This document shows positions 9,053 to 25,226 of a stretch of DNA of 64,000 bases, piece after piece (the first letter of the stretch is position 1; each line of letters begins with the position of its first letter). The position numbers and the translations under genes are program-made. This DNA comes from Sphingomonas sp. 35-24ZXX. Lineage in GTDB: Bacteria; Pseudomonadota; Alphaproteobacteria; Sphingomonadales; Sphingomonadaceae. The stretch spans positions 372,001 to 436,000 of the forward strand of contig NZ_JROG01000004.1 in the NCBI RefSeq assembly GCF_000786215.1. Direction: 5' to 3'. The notes beneath the pieces are model-generated. The model was not told the DNA's origin and did not search any database. It saw only the letters and a program-made list of their open reading frames with translations.

Positions 9053-9168
9053 CCCTGAAACAAGTTCAGGGCAGGCTCTGAGCCGCGGGCGCAGCCCGCG
9101 AAGTCGAAGGACCCGCGCCCACGCTGGCCGTATCGCGGGGCCTTCGACAAGCTCAGGCTGAGCGGAGG
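9053..9168. repeat. REP-like repeat pair
   Basis: CCCTGAA...TTCAGGG (9053-9071) and, about 70 bp on, CCTTCGACAAGCTCAGGCTG (9141-9160). Both sequence types are familiar intergenic repeat units of sphingomonads; here they sit in tandem with different repeats. Confidence 0.55.
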
Positions 9169-9362
9169 GGGGGCGGCTTTTGAGGGGGTGCAGAAAAAAC
9201 GTCCCGTTCTGCAACCGACCCCATTGCGGACACTTGGCCCTTTGGCAGAAAACGCCCAGATATTGCTGCTCCAGAGCTCATGTGCCGGCCCTGAAAGCAG
9301 ACCGGCTGCTCTTCCAGTCCCAACGCATCGCAGCGGCGACCTCGAACGACTTGGTCTATTGG

Positions 9363-9812
9363 TTATCGTGTCCAATTGTCTGGAACCGGCAGAGGGGAAC
9401 TTAAACCCTCACATGCCCGAATCCTAACAGCAGGGATTAGCTGAGGAATTTTTTGACTAGCCTCATTTACCAGCGCGCCAACGTCTGAAACCAGCTGGTC
9501 GAAGTTTGCTGCCGTCAACTCAAAGCCCCCTGGCGCGTTAGTAACCAGACCATCTATGCGGCCAGATGCATGATAGCGTGTTATTGCTGAAAGATTGCTC
9601 AAAGCAACATCTGGCAGATGAACGTGCACGTAAATGTAGAAATGCCACGGCTCAACACCTGAATTCCAGCTGGACCCCTGGATATCGATTGCCTCGACAT
9701 AACCCACACGCTCGCGCCGAAATACACGATTTCGCTTGGTGAAACCCTGAGCCTTAAGTTCGGATTGTTGCAACTGCGACGCGAACGCATCGCCGAGAGC
9801 GCGTAGCGACAT
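9363..9812 (-). CDS. hypothetical protein, DUF4304-like
   Basis: A 149-residue soluble protein without signal peptide or membrane segment. The N-terminal pattern LKAQGFTKRNRVFRRE followed by an IDIQGSSW strand and an aromatic-rich WHFYIYVHVHL strand is reminiscent of the DUF4304 family, whose function is unknown; this is recognition by eye only. Its base composition is visibly lower in G+C than the neighbours and it has no operon partners (the next gene upstream on the same strand is 144 bp away). With the adjacent repeat island this suggests a transferred or rapidly evolving gene. Confidence 0.6.
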   Translation of the reverse strand: MSLRALGDAFASQLQQSELKAQGFTKRNRVFRRERVGYVEAIDIQGSSWNSGVEPWHFYIYVHVHLPDVALSNLSAITRYHASGRIDGLVTNAPGGFELTAANFDQLVSDVGALVNEASQKIPQLIPAVRIRACEGLSSPLPVPDNWTR

Positions 9813-9956
9813 TGTTTTAGCTCCGTAGCGGTGGGGTTCTATTTGAAAACCGGCTTATTATATACCGTTGTTGTCTGCAACGGCAGCTTCCCACCCAATA
9901 CCCGCCATCTGCACGTTCTGGCCCGTCGCGTGAAACCGGCCAGCCAAGCCCTAGCG

Positions 9957-10268
9957 CTACCCCTTCACCCCCAGCACCGCGTCCAGTAACCCCGGAAACC
10001 TTTTGTCCACCTCCTCGCGACGCAGCGTGTTCATATGCTGCACGCCCGCGATCCGCGTGTGCACCAGTCCTGCCGCGCGCAGCACGCGAAAGTGGTGGGA
10101 CATGCTCGATTTGGGGCGGCCGCCGTCGAGGGCGGCGCAGCTGGCTTCGATTTCGCGGTCGAGCTGGCGAACGATGTCGAGCCGAACGGGATCGCTCAGC
10201 GCATGCAGCGCGTGCTCGATGGTGACGGTGGCAAGGTCGGGATGCTGATAGGTGCGCATGCAACTCAT
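9957..10268 (-). CDS. ArsR-family winged-helix regulator
   Basis: A 103-residue regulator. The N-terminal half reads HALHALSDPVRLDIVRQLD, the usual first helices of an ArsR repressor, followed by the recognition region KSSMSHHFRVLRAAGLVHTR. Metal-binding cysteines typical of arsenic sensors are absent from the recognition helix; C43 lies ahead of it. It is transcribed away from the old-yellow-enzyme gene across 71 bp, a common arrangement in which such a repressor controls an ene-reductase. A start at 10259 (MRTYQHPD) is also possible. Confidence 0.88.
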   Translation of the reverse strand: MSCMRTYQHPDLATVTIEHALHALSDPVRLDIVRQLDREIEASCAALDGGRPKSSMSHHFRVLRAAGLVHTRIAGVQHMNTLRREEVDKRFPGLLDAVLGVKG

Positions 10269-10339
10269 ATAGCATGGGGCCCTTGTAAATCCTATAGTTC
10301 GATTATATTCGTACTATCATAGTTATCCAAGGAACTCGT
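10269..10339. promoter_or_regulatory. divergent promoter/operator between the ArsR gene and the OYE gene
   Basis: AT-rich compared with its surroundings. CTATAGT (10292-10298) and ACTAT (10313-10317) form an imperfect inverted repeat around TTCGATTATATTCGT. For the plus-strand gene TTGTAA (10283-10288) and TATATT (10304-10309) could serve as -35 and -10 boxes with 15 bp between, so the inverted repeat would overlap the promoter. Confidence 0.45.
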
Positions 10340-11455
10340 ATGACCGACCAGACCCCCGCCAAAACCCCCGCGCTTTTCGAGCCGTACACGCTCAAGTCCG
10401 TCACCCTGCGCAACCGCATCGCCGTCTCGCCGATGTGCCAGTATTCCGCCACCGACGGCGTTCCCAACGATTGGCACCGCTCGCACCTGGTCTCGCTGGC
10501 GCGCGGCGGCGCAGGGCTGGTGGTGGCCGAGGCCTCGGGTGTCTCGCCCGAAGGCCGGATCACCCCGGGCTGCGCCGGCCTTTGGAATGACGAACAGCGC
10601 GATGCGTTCGCGCCGATCGTTGCCGAGATCAAGGCGGCAGGGGCCGTCCCCGGCATCCAGATCGCGCATGCCGGGCGCAAGGCCAGCGCCAACAAGCCCT
10701 GGGAAGGCGATGATCATATCGCAGAGGGCGACCCGCGCGGCTGGGAAACCGTCTCGCCGTCTCCCATCGCGTTCGGTGGTGGCCTTAGCAAGGTGCCGCG
10801 CGAAATGACCCTGGCGGATATCGAGAAGGTCAAGGCCGACTATGTCGCCGCCGCGATCCGCGCGCGCAAGGCCGGGTTCGAATGGCTGATGCTGCACTTC
10901 GCCCATGGCTATCTGGCGCAGAGCTTCTTCTCCAAGCACTCCAACCAGCGCACCGACGCCTATGGCGGCAGCTTCGAGAACCGCTCGCGCTTCCTGCTCG
11001 AAACGCTCGAAGCCGTCCGCGAAGTATGGCCTGACGATCTGCCGCTGTCGGCGCGCTTCGGCGTGATCGAATTCGACGGCCATGACGAGGAAACGCTCAG
11101 CGAATCGATCGAGCTGATCAAGCTGATGAAGGGGCGCGGGCTCGATTTCATCGATGTCAGCATCGTGTTCTCGACGCCGACCGCGCAGATCCCCTGGGGT
11201 CCGGCGTTCATGGCGCCGATCGCCGAGCGCGTGCGCAACGAGACCGGTCTGCCCGCAGCCACCAGCTGGTATATCGGCACCTCGGAAAACGCCAATCGCA
11301 TGGTCGAGACCGGCCAGGTCGATCTGGTGATGATGGGCCGCCCGCTGCTCGAAAACCCGCACTGGCCGTACATGGCGGCGAAGGAACTGGGCAAGGACAA
11401 GCCGAGCTGGACACTGCCTGCACCCTACGCGCACTGGCTGGAGCGCTATCGCTAA
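10340..11455 (+). CDS. old yellow enzyme-family NADH:flavin oxidoreductase (YqjM-like)
   Basis: An FMN-dependent ene-reductase that reduces activated C=C bonds of enals, enones, quinones or nitro compounds with NAD(P)H. The 371-residue TIM barrel contains RIAVSPMCQYSA with C33, the cysteine that marks the YqjM/thermophilic-like class, then IQIAHAGRKAS with the substrate-binding histidine, and AYGGSFENRSRF in the phosphate region. AAGGA precedes the ATG by a suitable distance. The regulator transcribed in the opposite direction points to induction by electrophiles. Confidence 0.93.
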   Translation: MTDQTPAKTPALFEPYTLKSVTLRNRIAVSPMCQYSATDGVPNDWHRSHLVSLARGGAGLVVAEASGVSPEGRITPGCAGLWNDEQRDAFAPIVAEIKAAGAVPGIQIAHAGRKASANKPWEGDDHIAEGDPRGWETVSPSPIAFGGGLSKVPREMTLADIEKVKADYVAAAIRARKAGFEWLMLHFAHGYLAQSFFSKHSNQRTDAYGGSFENRSRFLLETLEAVREVWPDDLPLSARFGVIEFDGHDEETLSESIELIKLMKGRGLDFIDVSIVFSTPTAQIPWGPAFMAPIAERVRNETGLPAATSWYIGTSENANRMVETGQVDLVMMGRPLLENPHWPYMAAKELGKDKPSWTLPAPYAHWLERYR

Positions 11456-11479
11456 ATCCACGATTGTTGGTAACACAAG

Positions 11480-11505
11480 GAAGGCGGGGATCGCTCCCCG
11501 CCTTC
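11480..11505. terminator. terminator-like hairpin between convergent genes
   Basis: Eleven-bp perfect stem GAAGGCGGGGA / TCCCCGCCTTC with a TCGC loop, between the end of the OYE gene and the end of the Pro/Ala-rich gene. There is no long U-run; it can serve both strands. Confidence 0.65.
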
Positions 11506-11530
11506 GGTCGTTCCAAATTGTCCTGATCGC

Positions 11531-12568
11531 TCAGGCGGCGCTCTGCATCGGATAGCTGTTGCGCAGCAGGAACAGCGCGCGACGCTTGCGGTTGGCCCGC
11601 GTCTTGAAGGGGTTGTCGCGGCTGGGGGCCTGCGCAATCAGAGCCTCCAGGCGACGCTCATCCACCGTCATCTCGCCACGGGCTGAAGCCGGGCTGGGCC
11701 GGGGGGCAGGGCGGGCGGCCGCCGTGGCCGACATCGTCGAAGACTGCATCAACGGCCGATCGAAACGCGCAGTGGCAGGCGCGGGCACCGGCGTGGTGAC
11801 CGTGGTGGCTGCCGGGGTCGCGGTGACGCGATCATGCGGTCCAGCCAGGCGGCGGTCATATTCGGCGTCCGACTGCCGCGCCTCGGCCATCATTACCGCG
11901 CTCTTGCGGGTCCGGGTGCGGCGCAGTGCGATCGCACCGCCACCCAGGCCGAGCGCCGCGAGCAGGGCCGCCATCCAGCCCCAGACCTCACCATTGCCGT
12001 CCGAACCGATCGGCGTGGCTGTCTCTTCGGCGATGGGTGCATCGATCGAGGGTGCACCGGTTGCGACCGGAGCGGCGACAGGTGCCTGCTCGATGGTCGG
12101 CGCGTCAAGCGGCGCAGCGGCCACGGCGGTCGGTTCACGAGCCGCCACGGGCTTAGCCTGCGCTGTCTGCAGAGCCGGGCGAGCGGCCGGACGCGGAGTT
12201 GCGGCGGCGCGGCGGGCTGGCGGGGTTGCAACCTCGGCTGCCGGAGCAATCGCCGCGACCGGCACGTCGGTGACGGTTGGCGGGGCAACCGGGTTAGCCA
12301 GAGGCGTACCCGGCAGCGAGGCTGCGGGCGGCTGTGCCATGGTCGGAGCCGTCGTCGCCGGCGGGGTGGGGGTTGCCGCCTGCGGGGTCACGCCGGGCTG
12401 CGTGGCAGCAGGCGCGGTCGGCTGCGGCTGCGGAATCGTCGGTGCCACGGTCGGGCTGAGCGTGGGAGCGGGGGATGCTTCCTGCGCCAGCAGCGGGGTT
12501 GCGGTCAGGGCAAGAACGGCGGCAATCGCGGCCCTTGCCGGGCGAATGGGGTGCGATGTGTGTGTCAT
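11531..12568 (-). CDS. Pro/Ala/Thr-rich membrane-anchored protein of unknown function
   Basis: 345 residues. A signal peptide ends near ATPLLAQ (about 28). Residues 29-195 are a low-complexity stretch of Pro, Ala and Thr, typical of an extended envelope linker. One membrane segment follows (WGWMAALLAALGLGGGAIAL, about 197-216), then RRTRTRK. The cytoplasmic tail is basic, with the most family-like block near the end (MTVDERRLEALIAQAPSRDN, then a lysine/arginine-rich helix). The orientation suggests a periplasmic arm and a cytoplasmic tail. I do not recognise a family with a known role. It converges on the OYE gene. Confidence 0.7.
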   Translation of the reverse strand: MTHTSHPIRPARAAIAAVLALTATPLLAQEASPAPTLSPTVAPTIPQPQPTAPAATQPGVTPQAATPTPPATTAPTMAQPPAASLPGTPLANPVAPPTVTDVPVAAIAPAAEVATPPARRAAATPRPAARPALQTAQAKPVAAREPTAVAAAPLDAPTIEQAPVAAPVATGAPSIDAPIAEETATPIGSDGNGEVWGWMAALLAALGLGGGAIALRRTRTRKSAVMMAEARQSDAEYDRRLAGPHDRVTATPAATTVTTPVPAPATARFDRPLMQSSTMSATAAARPAPRPSPASARGEMTVDERRLEALIAQAPSRDNPFKTRANRKRRALFLLRNSYPMQSAA

Positions 12569-12685
12569 AGTAACAGGGCTACGCCTGAGTGTCGCAAAAG
12601 CGTTCAGCCCTGGCCGATCAAAGCCCGGCAGACGGAAGTCGGCGAGCGACCAGTTGCAGAATTGGGTCAGTTCTGCAGTCCTAAA

Positions 12686-12697
12686 TGATCATGATCA
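12686..12697. other. 12-bp perfect palindrome between two minus-strand genes
   Basis: TGATCATGATCA stands in a locally AT-richer stretch about 120 bp upstream of the Pro/Ala-rich gene. It could be an operator for that gene. Nothing links it to a known regulator. Confidence 0.3.
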
Positions 12698-12768
12698 CTT
12701 CACGTTTTACCGGGTGCCGTGCGAAGAGCGGGGCCGCGGTCTGGTAAAGCGCGAATGTCTATTGCAGG

Positions 12769-13416
12769 CTATTCGTGCAGCGCAAAACGCGGGAGGCTGG
12801 CGATCAGCGTGAGAACCAGCCTGATGCCGACAGCCATCCAAAGGGCGCCAAGGCCCCAATCGAGATAGGCGAGCACGCCCAGCCCTGCCCCACTGACCAG
12901 CCCCGCCCATAGCAACAGATGCGGCACCCAGGCCCAGGACTGGCCCGGGCGGTGGATGCGCGACAGGGCCTGGCCCAGCTTGACCAGCGTTCCGGTCATG
13001 TAGGTGAGGCCAATGCTGACCTCGCCCTCGCGCTGGAATACTGTGTTTTCCATTCCCATGGCCAGCAGGGTGCAGCCGACCGCAGCCGTACCGAGCCCCA
13101 CCATCGCCAGCGCCGCCGCGCCCGCCAGCAGCAGGACCACGCCCAGGATGGTCAGCGGCAGCCGCGCCCGGGGCGGGCAGGCGTGGCCGATCAGATTGCC
13201 CAGGATGACACCGAGTACGAAGGTCGCGATCATCGATCCGGCAATCGCGGCGATGCTGGCGTCGGTGAACAGACCCACTGCCATGCGGGTCGAGTTGCCG
13301 GTCATGAAGGCGGTAAAGAAGCCGCCGGTATAGAGAAAGCCGATCGCATCGACGAACCCGGCGAGCCCTGCAAGCGCGACCGCGAGGAACCAGTGGTTGC
13401 GTTGATAGCGGGTCAT
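12769..13416 (-). CDS. DUF1275 (YoaK-type) membrane protein
   Basis: 215 residues with about six hydrophobic segments. The N-terminus GLAGFVDAIGFLYTGGFFTAFMTGNSTRM is the DUF1275 signature (Gly-Phe-Val-Asp-Ala, then F-x-T-G-N), repeated later in the pseudo-symmetric half as GLTYMTGTLVKLG. Members are predicted inner-membrane transporters with no agreed substrate. The gene points away from rpoB. Confidence 0.88.
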   Translation of the reverse strand: MTRYQRNHWFLAVALAGLAGFVDAIGFLYTGGFFTAFMTGNSTRMAVGLFTDASIAAIAGSMIATFVLGVILGNLIGHACPPRARLPLTILGVVLLLAGAAALAMVGLGTAAVGCTLLAMGMENTVFQREGEVSIGLTYMTGTLVKLGQALSRIHRPGQSWAWVPHLLLWAGLVSGAGLGVLAYLDWGLGALWMAVGIRLVLTLIASLPRFALHE

Positions 13417-13489
13417 GGCGCGGGCTATAGCGCGCGGGGCTGCCCCCTGTCATCCGCCTGTCATCCGTCGCAAGCCAGCCCGCACGCGT

Positions 13490-13518
13490 TTGACAAGTCC
13501 AACAGCGCGGCCTATATC
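13490..13518 (+). promoter_or_regulatory. strong sigma-70-type promoter of rpoBC
   Basis: TTGACA (13490-13495), a 17-bp spacer and TATATC (13513-13518), about 195 bp upstream of the rpoB ATG. This implies a leader of about 190 nt, which contains a CAGGT...ACCTG hairpin at about 13548-13565. It is the best -35/-10 pair I saw in the window and is consistent with rpoBC having its own promoter, since rplJL is not upstream. Confidence 0.7.
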
Positions 13519-13713
13519 CGCCTTCGATACCGGGCGCTTCGAGACATGACAGGTTTGCGCGGACCTGCCGAACGAAGGAAGCATCCGGAACCATTGAGAC
13601 GCGATAGGCTGCGGTTCCTGGGGTTTCCCATGGACCAGCGGCCTTTTGTCGTCACTGTGCGCCGTTGAATTACACGTGCGAATCGACAGACACGAAAAGG
13701 CGAAGACAAGTTT

Positions 13714-17892
<4,179 letters not shown>

Positions 17893-17897
17893 GAATA

Positions 17898-18001
17898 CTC
17901 CCCTCCCCCTCGGGGGAAGGGCCGGGGGTGAGGCTTTGATGGGCCTCACCCAACATTCCCCACCCCAACCCCTCCTTTCAAAGGTGAGGGGCTCGGAAGG
18001 C
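17898..18001. repeat. palindromic repeat in the rpoB-rpoC gap
   Basis: CCCCTCCCCCTCGGGGGAAGG is self-complementary, and GGGTGAGGC (17926-17934) pairs with GCCTCACCC (17943-17951). Composition and layout match the repeat at 1339-1479. It lies inside an essential operon, so transcription must read through it. Confidence 0.6.
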
Positions 18002-18008
18002 GAAAAAA

Positions 18009-22220
<4,212 letters not shown>

Positions 22221-22270
22221 GCCTGGGCATCCCCGGACCTGTTCCGGGGGGCGCTCATCGCGACAAACGC

Positions 22271-22305
22271 AAAACCCCGCCGGAAGCGATTCCGGCGGGG
22301 TTTTT
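22271..22305 (+). terminator. intrinsic terminator of rpoBC
   Basis: AAAACCCCGCCGGAA / TTCCGGCGGGGTTTT stem with GCGA loop followed by T5. It is symmetrical (A-run before, T-run after), so it can also end the convergent minus-strand transcript. Confidence 0.92.
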
Positions 22306-22328
22306 GTATCCGCTCGTGTCGCGGCGGA

Positions 22329-22895
22329 TCAGAAGGGGTTGAGGGTGTAGCCCTGTTGCTGGAGCAGGGCATGCGCGGTCATCGCCGACAGCGCCATCTG
22401 CACCCCCGGAGCCAGGCTTTCGCGCTGGATGCCCAGCGCGGCTGCGCTCTGGCCGCAGAGGATGAACTGGACATCGTGCTGCAGCAGCGTGGCAATCGCC
22501 GCAAGATTGGCATTGGCCGCACCGTCATGCTTGGCGGCATAGGCTGCAGCATCGGTGAGGTCGAACGCGGCCTGGCCATGGACCACCACCGCCAGCCTGA
22601 TCGCGTCCCGCGGCACGCCGGCCTCGACATGCATGTTGATGAAACGCGCGGCCGTTTCGATCGAGCGGTTGATGCTGCCGGGCTTGCCCGGTTCGCTGAC
22701 GTCGTAGGCGATGCTGAAGGTCGCTGCCGCCGGGATCGGGCTGTGACCCTCGACGGTCGCGACCGGCCCGAAAGCGGGGATGACGGTGCCGGCATGAAAG
22801 CCCGGGCGCAGGGCGTCCTGCGCGAGCGCAGGCATGCCGGGGGCCAGTGCGCCTGCCACGAGCAGGGCCAGGAACCGGGAACGGGTATATCGCAT
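22329..22895 (-). CDS. secreted DsrE/DsrF-like protein
   Basis: 188 residues starting MRYTRSRFLALLVAGALAPG behind a near-perfect ribosome site (AAGGAGG). The signal peptide probably ends at ALAQ (residues 23-26). The mature part has the DsrE-like alternation of strands and helices: LAVVVHGQAAFDL, then DVQFILCGQSAAALG with the single cysteine C147 at the position used for sulfur transfer in DsrE/YchN-type proteins, then a final helix. Such exported DsrE-family proteins are widespread but uncharacterised. It is 31 bp downstream of a secreted peptidase-like gene, so the two are probably one transcript acting in the periplasm. Confidence 0.85.
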   Translation of the reverse strand: MRYTRSRFLALLVAGALAPGMPALAQDALRPGFHAGTVIPAFGPVATVEGHSPIPAAATFSIAYDVSEPGKPGSINRSIETAARFINMHVEAGVPRDAIRLAVVVHGQAAFDLTDAAAYAAKHDGAANANLAAIATLLQHDVQFILCGQSAAALGIQRESLAPGVQMALSAMTAHALLQQQGYTLNPF

Positions 22896-22926
22896 CGCAA
22901 CCTCCTTGAACGGGAGGCGGACTGTG

Positions 22927-24444
22927 TCACGTATCGTCGTTCGATGCATCATCCTTGGCGGATCGCGCAGGCTCGGCATCGATCAGCTTGCGGGCAAATT
23001 CGGCCAGACCCGTGTCGTGCGGATGATTGATCAGCGGTGACAGCGTCTTGCGGGCCTGCTCCAGGCTGCCGGTCCGGATCTGGTGCTGACCCAGCGTCAG
23101 CCGCAGCCCGGTGTCATAGGGGGCCAGCATCAGCGCCTTTTGCAACCCCTGGACTGCGATCGGCGGCGGGGCTTTACCCTCGGCGGCATAGCTGCGGTAG
23201 AAATAGCTCAAGGGAATGGGATTGTCGTTCTCGACCCGGTTGGCCGCCGCAATCGCGGCGCGGACCTTGGGCCACAGCGCCTCGTCGTCCCCGGCCTTGC
23301 GGAACATCGCATAGATTTTCTGGATATAGGCGTTGATCGCCTGGGGGTCGGCGGCGATTGCCTTGTCCGCTGCAGCCAGCGCGGCATCATCCTGGCCCGC
23401 ATCATATTCCGCTTCGGCCAGCGCCGCCATGACGAACGGATCGTCGGGATAGGCAGCCGCGATCGTGCGGGCTTCCTCGACCACCAGCGCCGCCTGTTCC
23501 TCGTTCACGCCGCGCTTCGAGCGCATCATGATCGGCAGGATGGCAGCTTCGCCCTTGCGCAAGGGCCGGATGCGGACCTCGGCGGCGGTGATCCGGTTCG
23601 CGCCCAGGTTCATGTAGCTCATCTTGCGCGACATCATGTAGCGCTCAAGCTCCTTGTCCAGCGCCGCCAGGTCACCAAAGGCCCCGGTTGCGGCGGCATC
23701 TTCGCCTTCGCCCTGGCTCAGCCGGGTCATGTAATCGTTCAACTGCCCGGGGCGCTTTCCCGACAGCATCATGTAATGGAACAGCAGCCAGCTGCGGCCA
23801 TAGAAGGCGTCATAGCGGCGGGACGCGTTCTCACGGTACTTGCGTGTGTTCAGCAGCATCGCGAGCGGCACGTCCTTGGCATAGACCAGTTCGGCCGCGC
23901 GGTGGTTGGCAGGCAGGCCCAGGCCGACCCCGCCGTCACTCTCGAACTTGGCGGTCGCGTAGAACTCGGCAAAGCCTTCCGAAAACCACAAGGGCGGCGA
24001 GCCGGAAAAGAGCGAGTACATGAAGTGGTGTGCGTATTCGTGCAGCAGCACGAGCTCGCCTTCGGTGACGCGCTCGCTCTGGTTGCTGCCATCCACGCGG
24101 GGAATGAACGCCACCGATCCGCCGGCGCGCGACTGATAGAAGCCCTGGGTGAAGCGGCTGCCTTCGCCCAGCAGCTTGCGCACCTGATTGGCATCCCGCA
24201 CCACGAACACGGTCAGCCGGTTGGAAGGGGATGTCGGCTCATCGGGCAGCTTGTAGACCGCGCGCATGGCCGAGCGATAGCGTTCCAGCATGTCGCTGAA
24301 GGCGCGCACCTGCTTTTCGCTCTGCTCGGCATAGACCACGAAATTGGGGCTGGATGCCTCAAGCCAGGCGGCCTTGGCGGTGGTGGAACAGGCCAGAAAA
24401 ACAGCCAAGATCAAGCCTATGCGGCTTGCGAAACGCGCGACCAT
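22927..24444 (-). CDS. secreted putative gluzincin metallopeptidase with TPR-like C-terminus
   Basis: 505 residues with a signal peptide ending near TAKA (residue 25). Residues 133-160 contain LLHEYAHHFMYSLF and WFSEGFAEFY: H135, E136 and H139 form HExxH and E156 is the likely third zinc ligand, as in DUF1570-type and M1/M61-like gluzincins. The C-terminal half (about 320-490) consists of helical pairs with a TPR-like alternation (AALAEAEYDAGQDDAALAAA and similar). It is predicted to work in the periplasm; the substrate is unknown. It heads a two-gene unit with the exported DsrE-like protein. Confidence 0.8.
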   Translation of the reverse strand: MVARFASRIGLILAVFLACSTTAKAAWLEASSPNFVVYAEQSEKQVRAFSDMLERYRSAMRAVYKLPDEPTSPSNRLTVFVVRDANQVRKLLGEGSRFTQGFYQSRAGGSVAFIPRVDGSNQSERVTEGELVLLHEYAHHFMYSLFSGSPPLWFSEGFAEFYATAKFESDGGVGLGLPANHRAAELVYAKDVPLAMLLNTRKYRENASRRYDAFYGRSWLLFHYMMLSGKRPGQLNDYMTRLSQGEGEDAAATGAFGDLAALDKELERYMMSRKMSYMNLGANRITAAEVRIRPLRKGEAAILPIMMRSKRGVNEEQAALVVEEARTIAAAYPDDPFVMAALAEAEYDAGQDDAALAAADKAIAADPQAINAYIQKIYAMFRKAGDDEALWPKVRAAIAAANRVENDNPIPLSYFYRSYAAEGKAPPPIAVQGLQKALMLAPYDTGLRLTLGQHQIRTGSLEQARKTLSPLINHPHDTGLAEFARKLIDAEPARSAKDDASNDDT

Positions 24445-24549
24445 CGATGCTCCCCTCCCGATGGCTCGACGCTAGGTCGATACCGAACCGCCCGCAATCC
24501 CCCAAAGTCGGGGGTGCGGGCGGTGGCTCCCGAGCGGGCGGGGAGGGGG

Positions 24550-25149
24550 TCAGGCGGTCAGTTTGGCGGCGGTGCGGGCAACCTTGGCACCCAGATAGCG
24601 CGCGCCGTCCAGATCGATGGCATGCGGCTGGCGCGATCCGTCGCCACCGGCAATCGTGCTGGCGCCATAAGGCGATCCGCCGATGACCTCGTCATTGCTG
24701 GTCTGTGCGCCGAAGCCATAGTCGAGGCCGACGATGGTCAGGCCATGATGCAGCAGGTTGGTCAGGATCGAGAAATGCGTCGTCTCCTGGCCCCCGTGCT
24801 GACTGGCGGTCGCGGTGAACGATGCGCCGACCTTGCCGACCAGCGCGCCCTTGGCCCACAGGCCGCCGGTGCGATCCCAGAAGGCCGCCATCTGGCTCGA
24901 CATGCGGCCAAAGCGGGTGCCGGTGCCGACGACGATCGCGTCATAGTCGGCAAGCTCTTCGGGCGTGGCGATGTCGGCAGCCTGGTCGAGCTTGAAGTGG
25001 TTCGCGCGGGCGATGTCGTCGGGCACGGTTTCGGGGACGCGCTTGATCGTCACCTCGGCGCCTTCCTGGCGCGCGCCTTCGGCCACAGCGTCGGCCATCG
25101 CTTCGATATGGCCATAGGTCGAATAATAGAGCACGAGAACTTTGGTCAT
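24550..25149 (-). CDS. wrbA: NAD(P)H:quinone oxidoreductase, WrbA type
   Basis: A 199-residue flavodoxin-fold enzyme that reduces quinones by two electrons, avoiding semiquinones. [20 protein letters not shown] contains the FMN phosphate loop (STYGHI), and the WrbA-specific blocks PTRFG-like [23 protein letters not shown] and [16 protein letters not shown] are present. Length is normal. It lies 77 bp downstream of the pirin gene on the same strand, opposite a LysR regulator, which is a common redox-stress arrangement. Confidence 0.96.
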   Translation of the reverse strand: MTKVLVLYYSTYGHIEAMADAVAEGARQEGAEVTIKRVPETVPDDIARANHFKLDQAADIATPEELADYDAIVVGTGTRFGRMSSQMAAFWDRTGGLWAKGALVGKVGASFTATASQHGGQETTHFSILTNLLHHGLTIVGLDYGFGAQTSNDEVIGGSPYGASTIAGGDGSRQPHAIDLDGARYLGAKVARTAAKLTA

Positions 25150-25226
25150 GGTGGGTCTCCTTGTCGGTTCGGGTCAAAGGGGGTGCCCCGCCGCCGGAAG
25201 GGGGAAAGCGGCGGGGCGGGGGATTG

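Larger units (their letters stand above)
8628..9362. other. gene-free repeat island downstream of ubiB
   Basis: About 0.7 kb with no convincing reading frame but at least five palindromic repeats of different types: 8637-8679, 8751-8779, 8815-8877, 8936-9013 and 9053-9168. The repeats end at about 9170; from there to the hypothetical gene I see only unique sequence of lower GC content. Confidence 0.6.
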
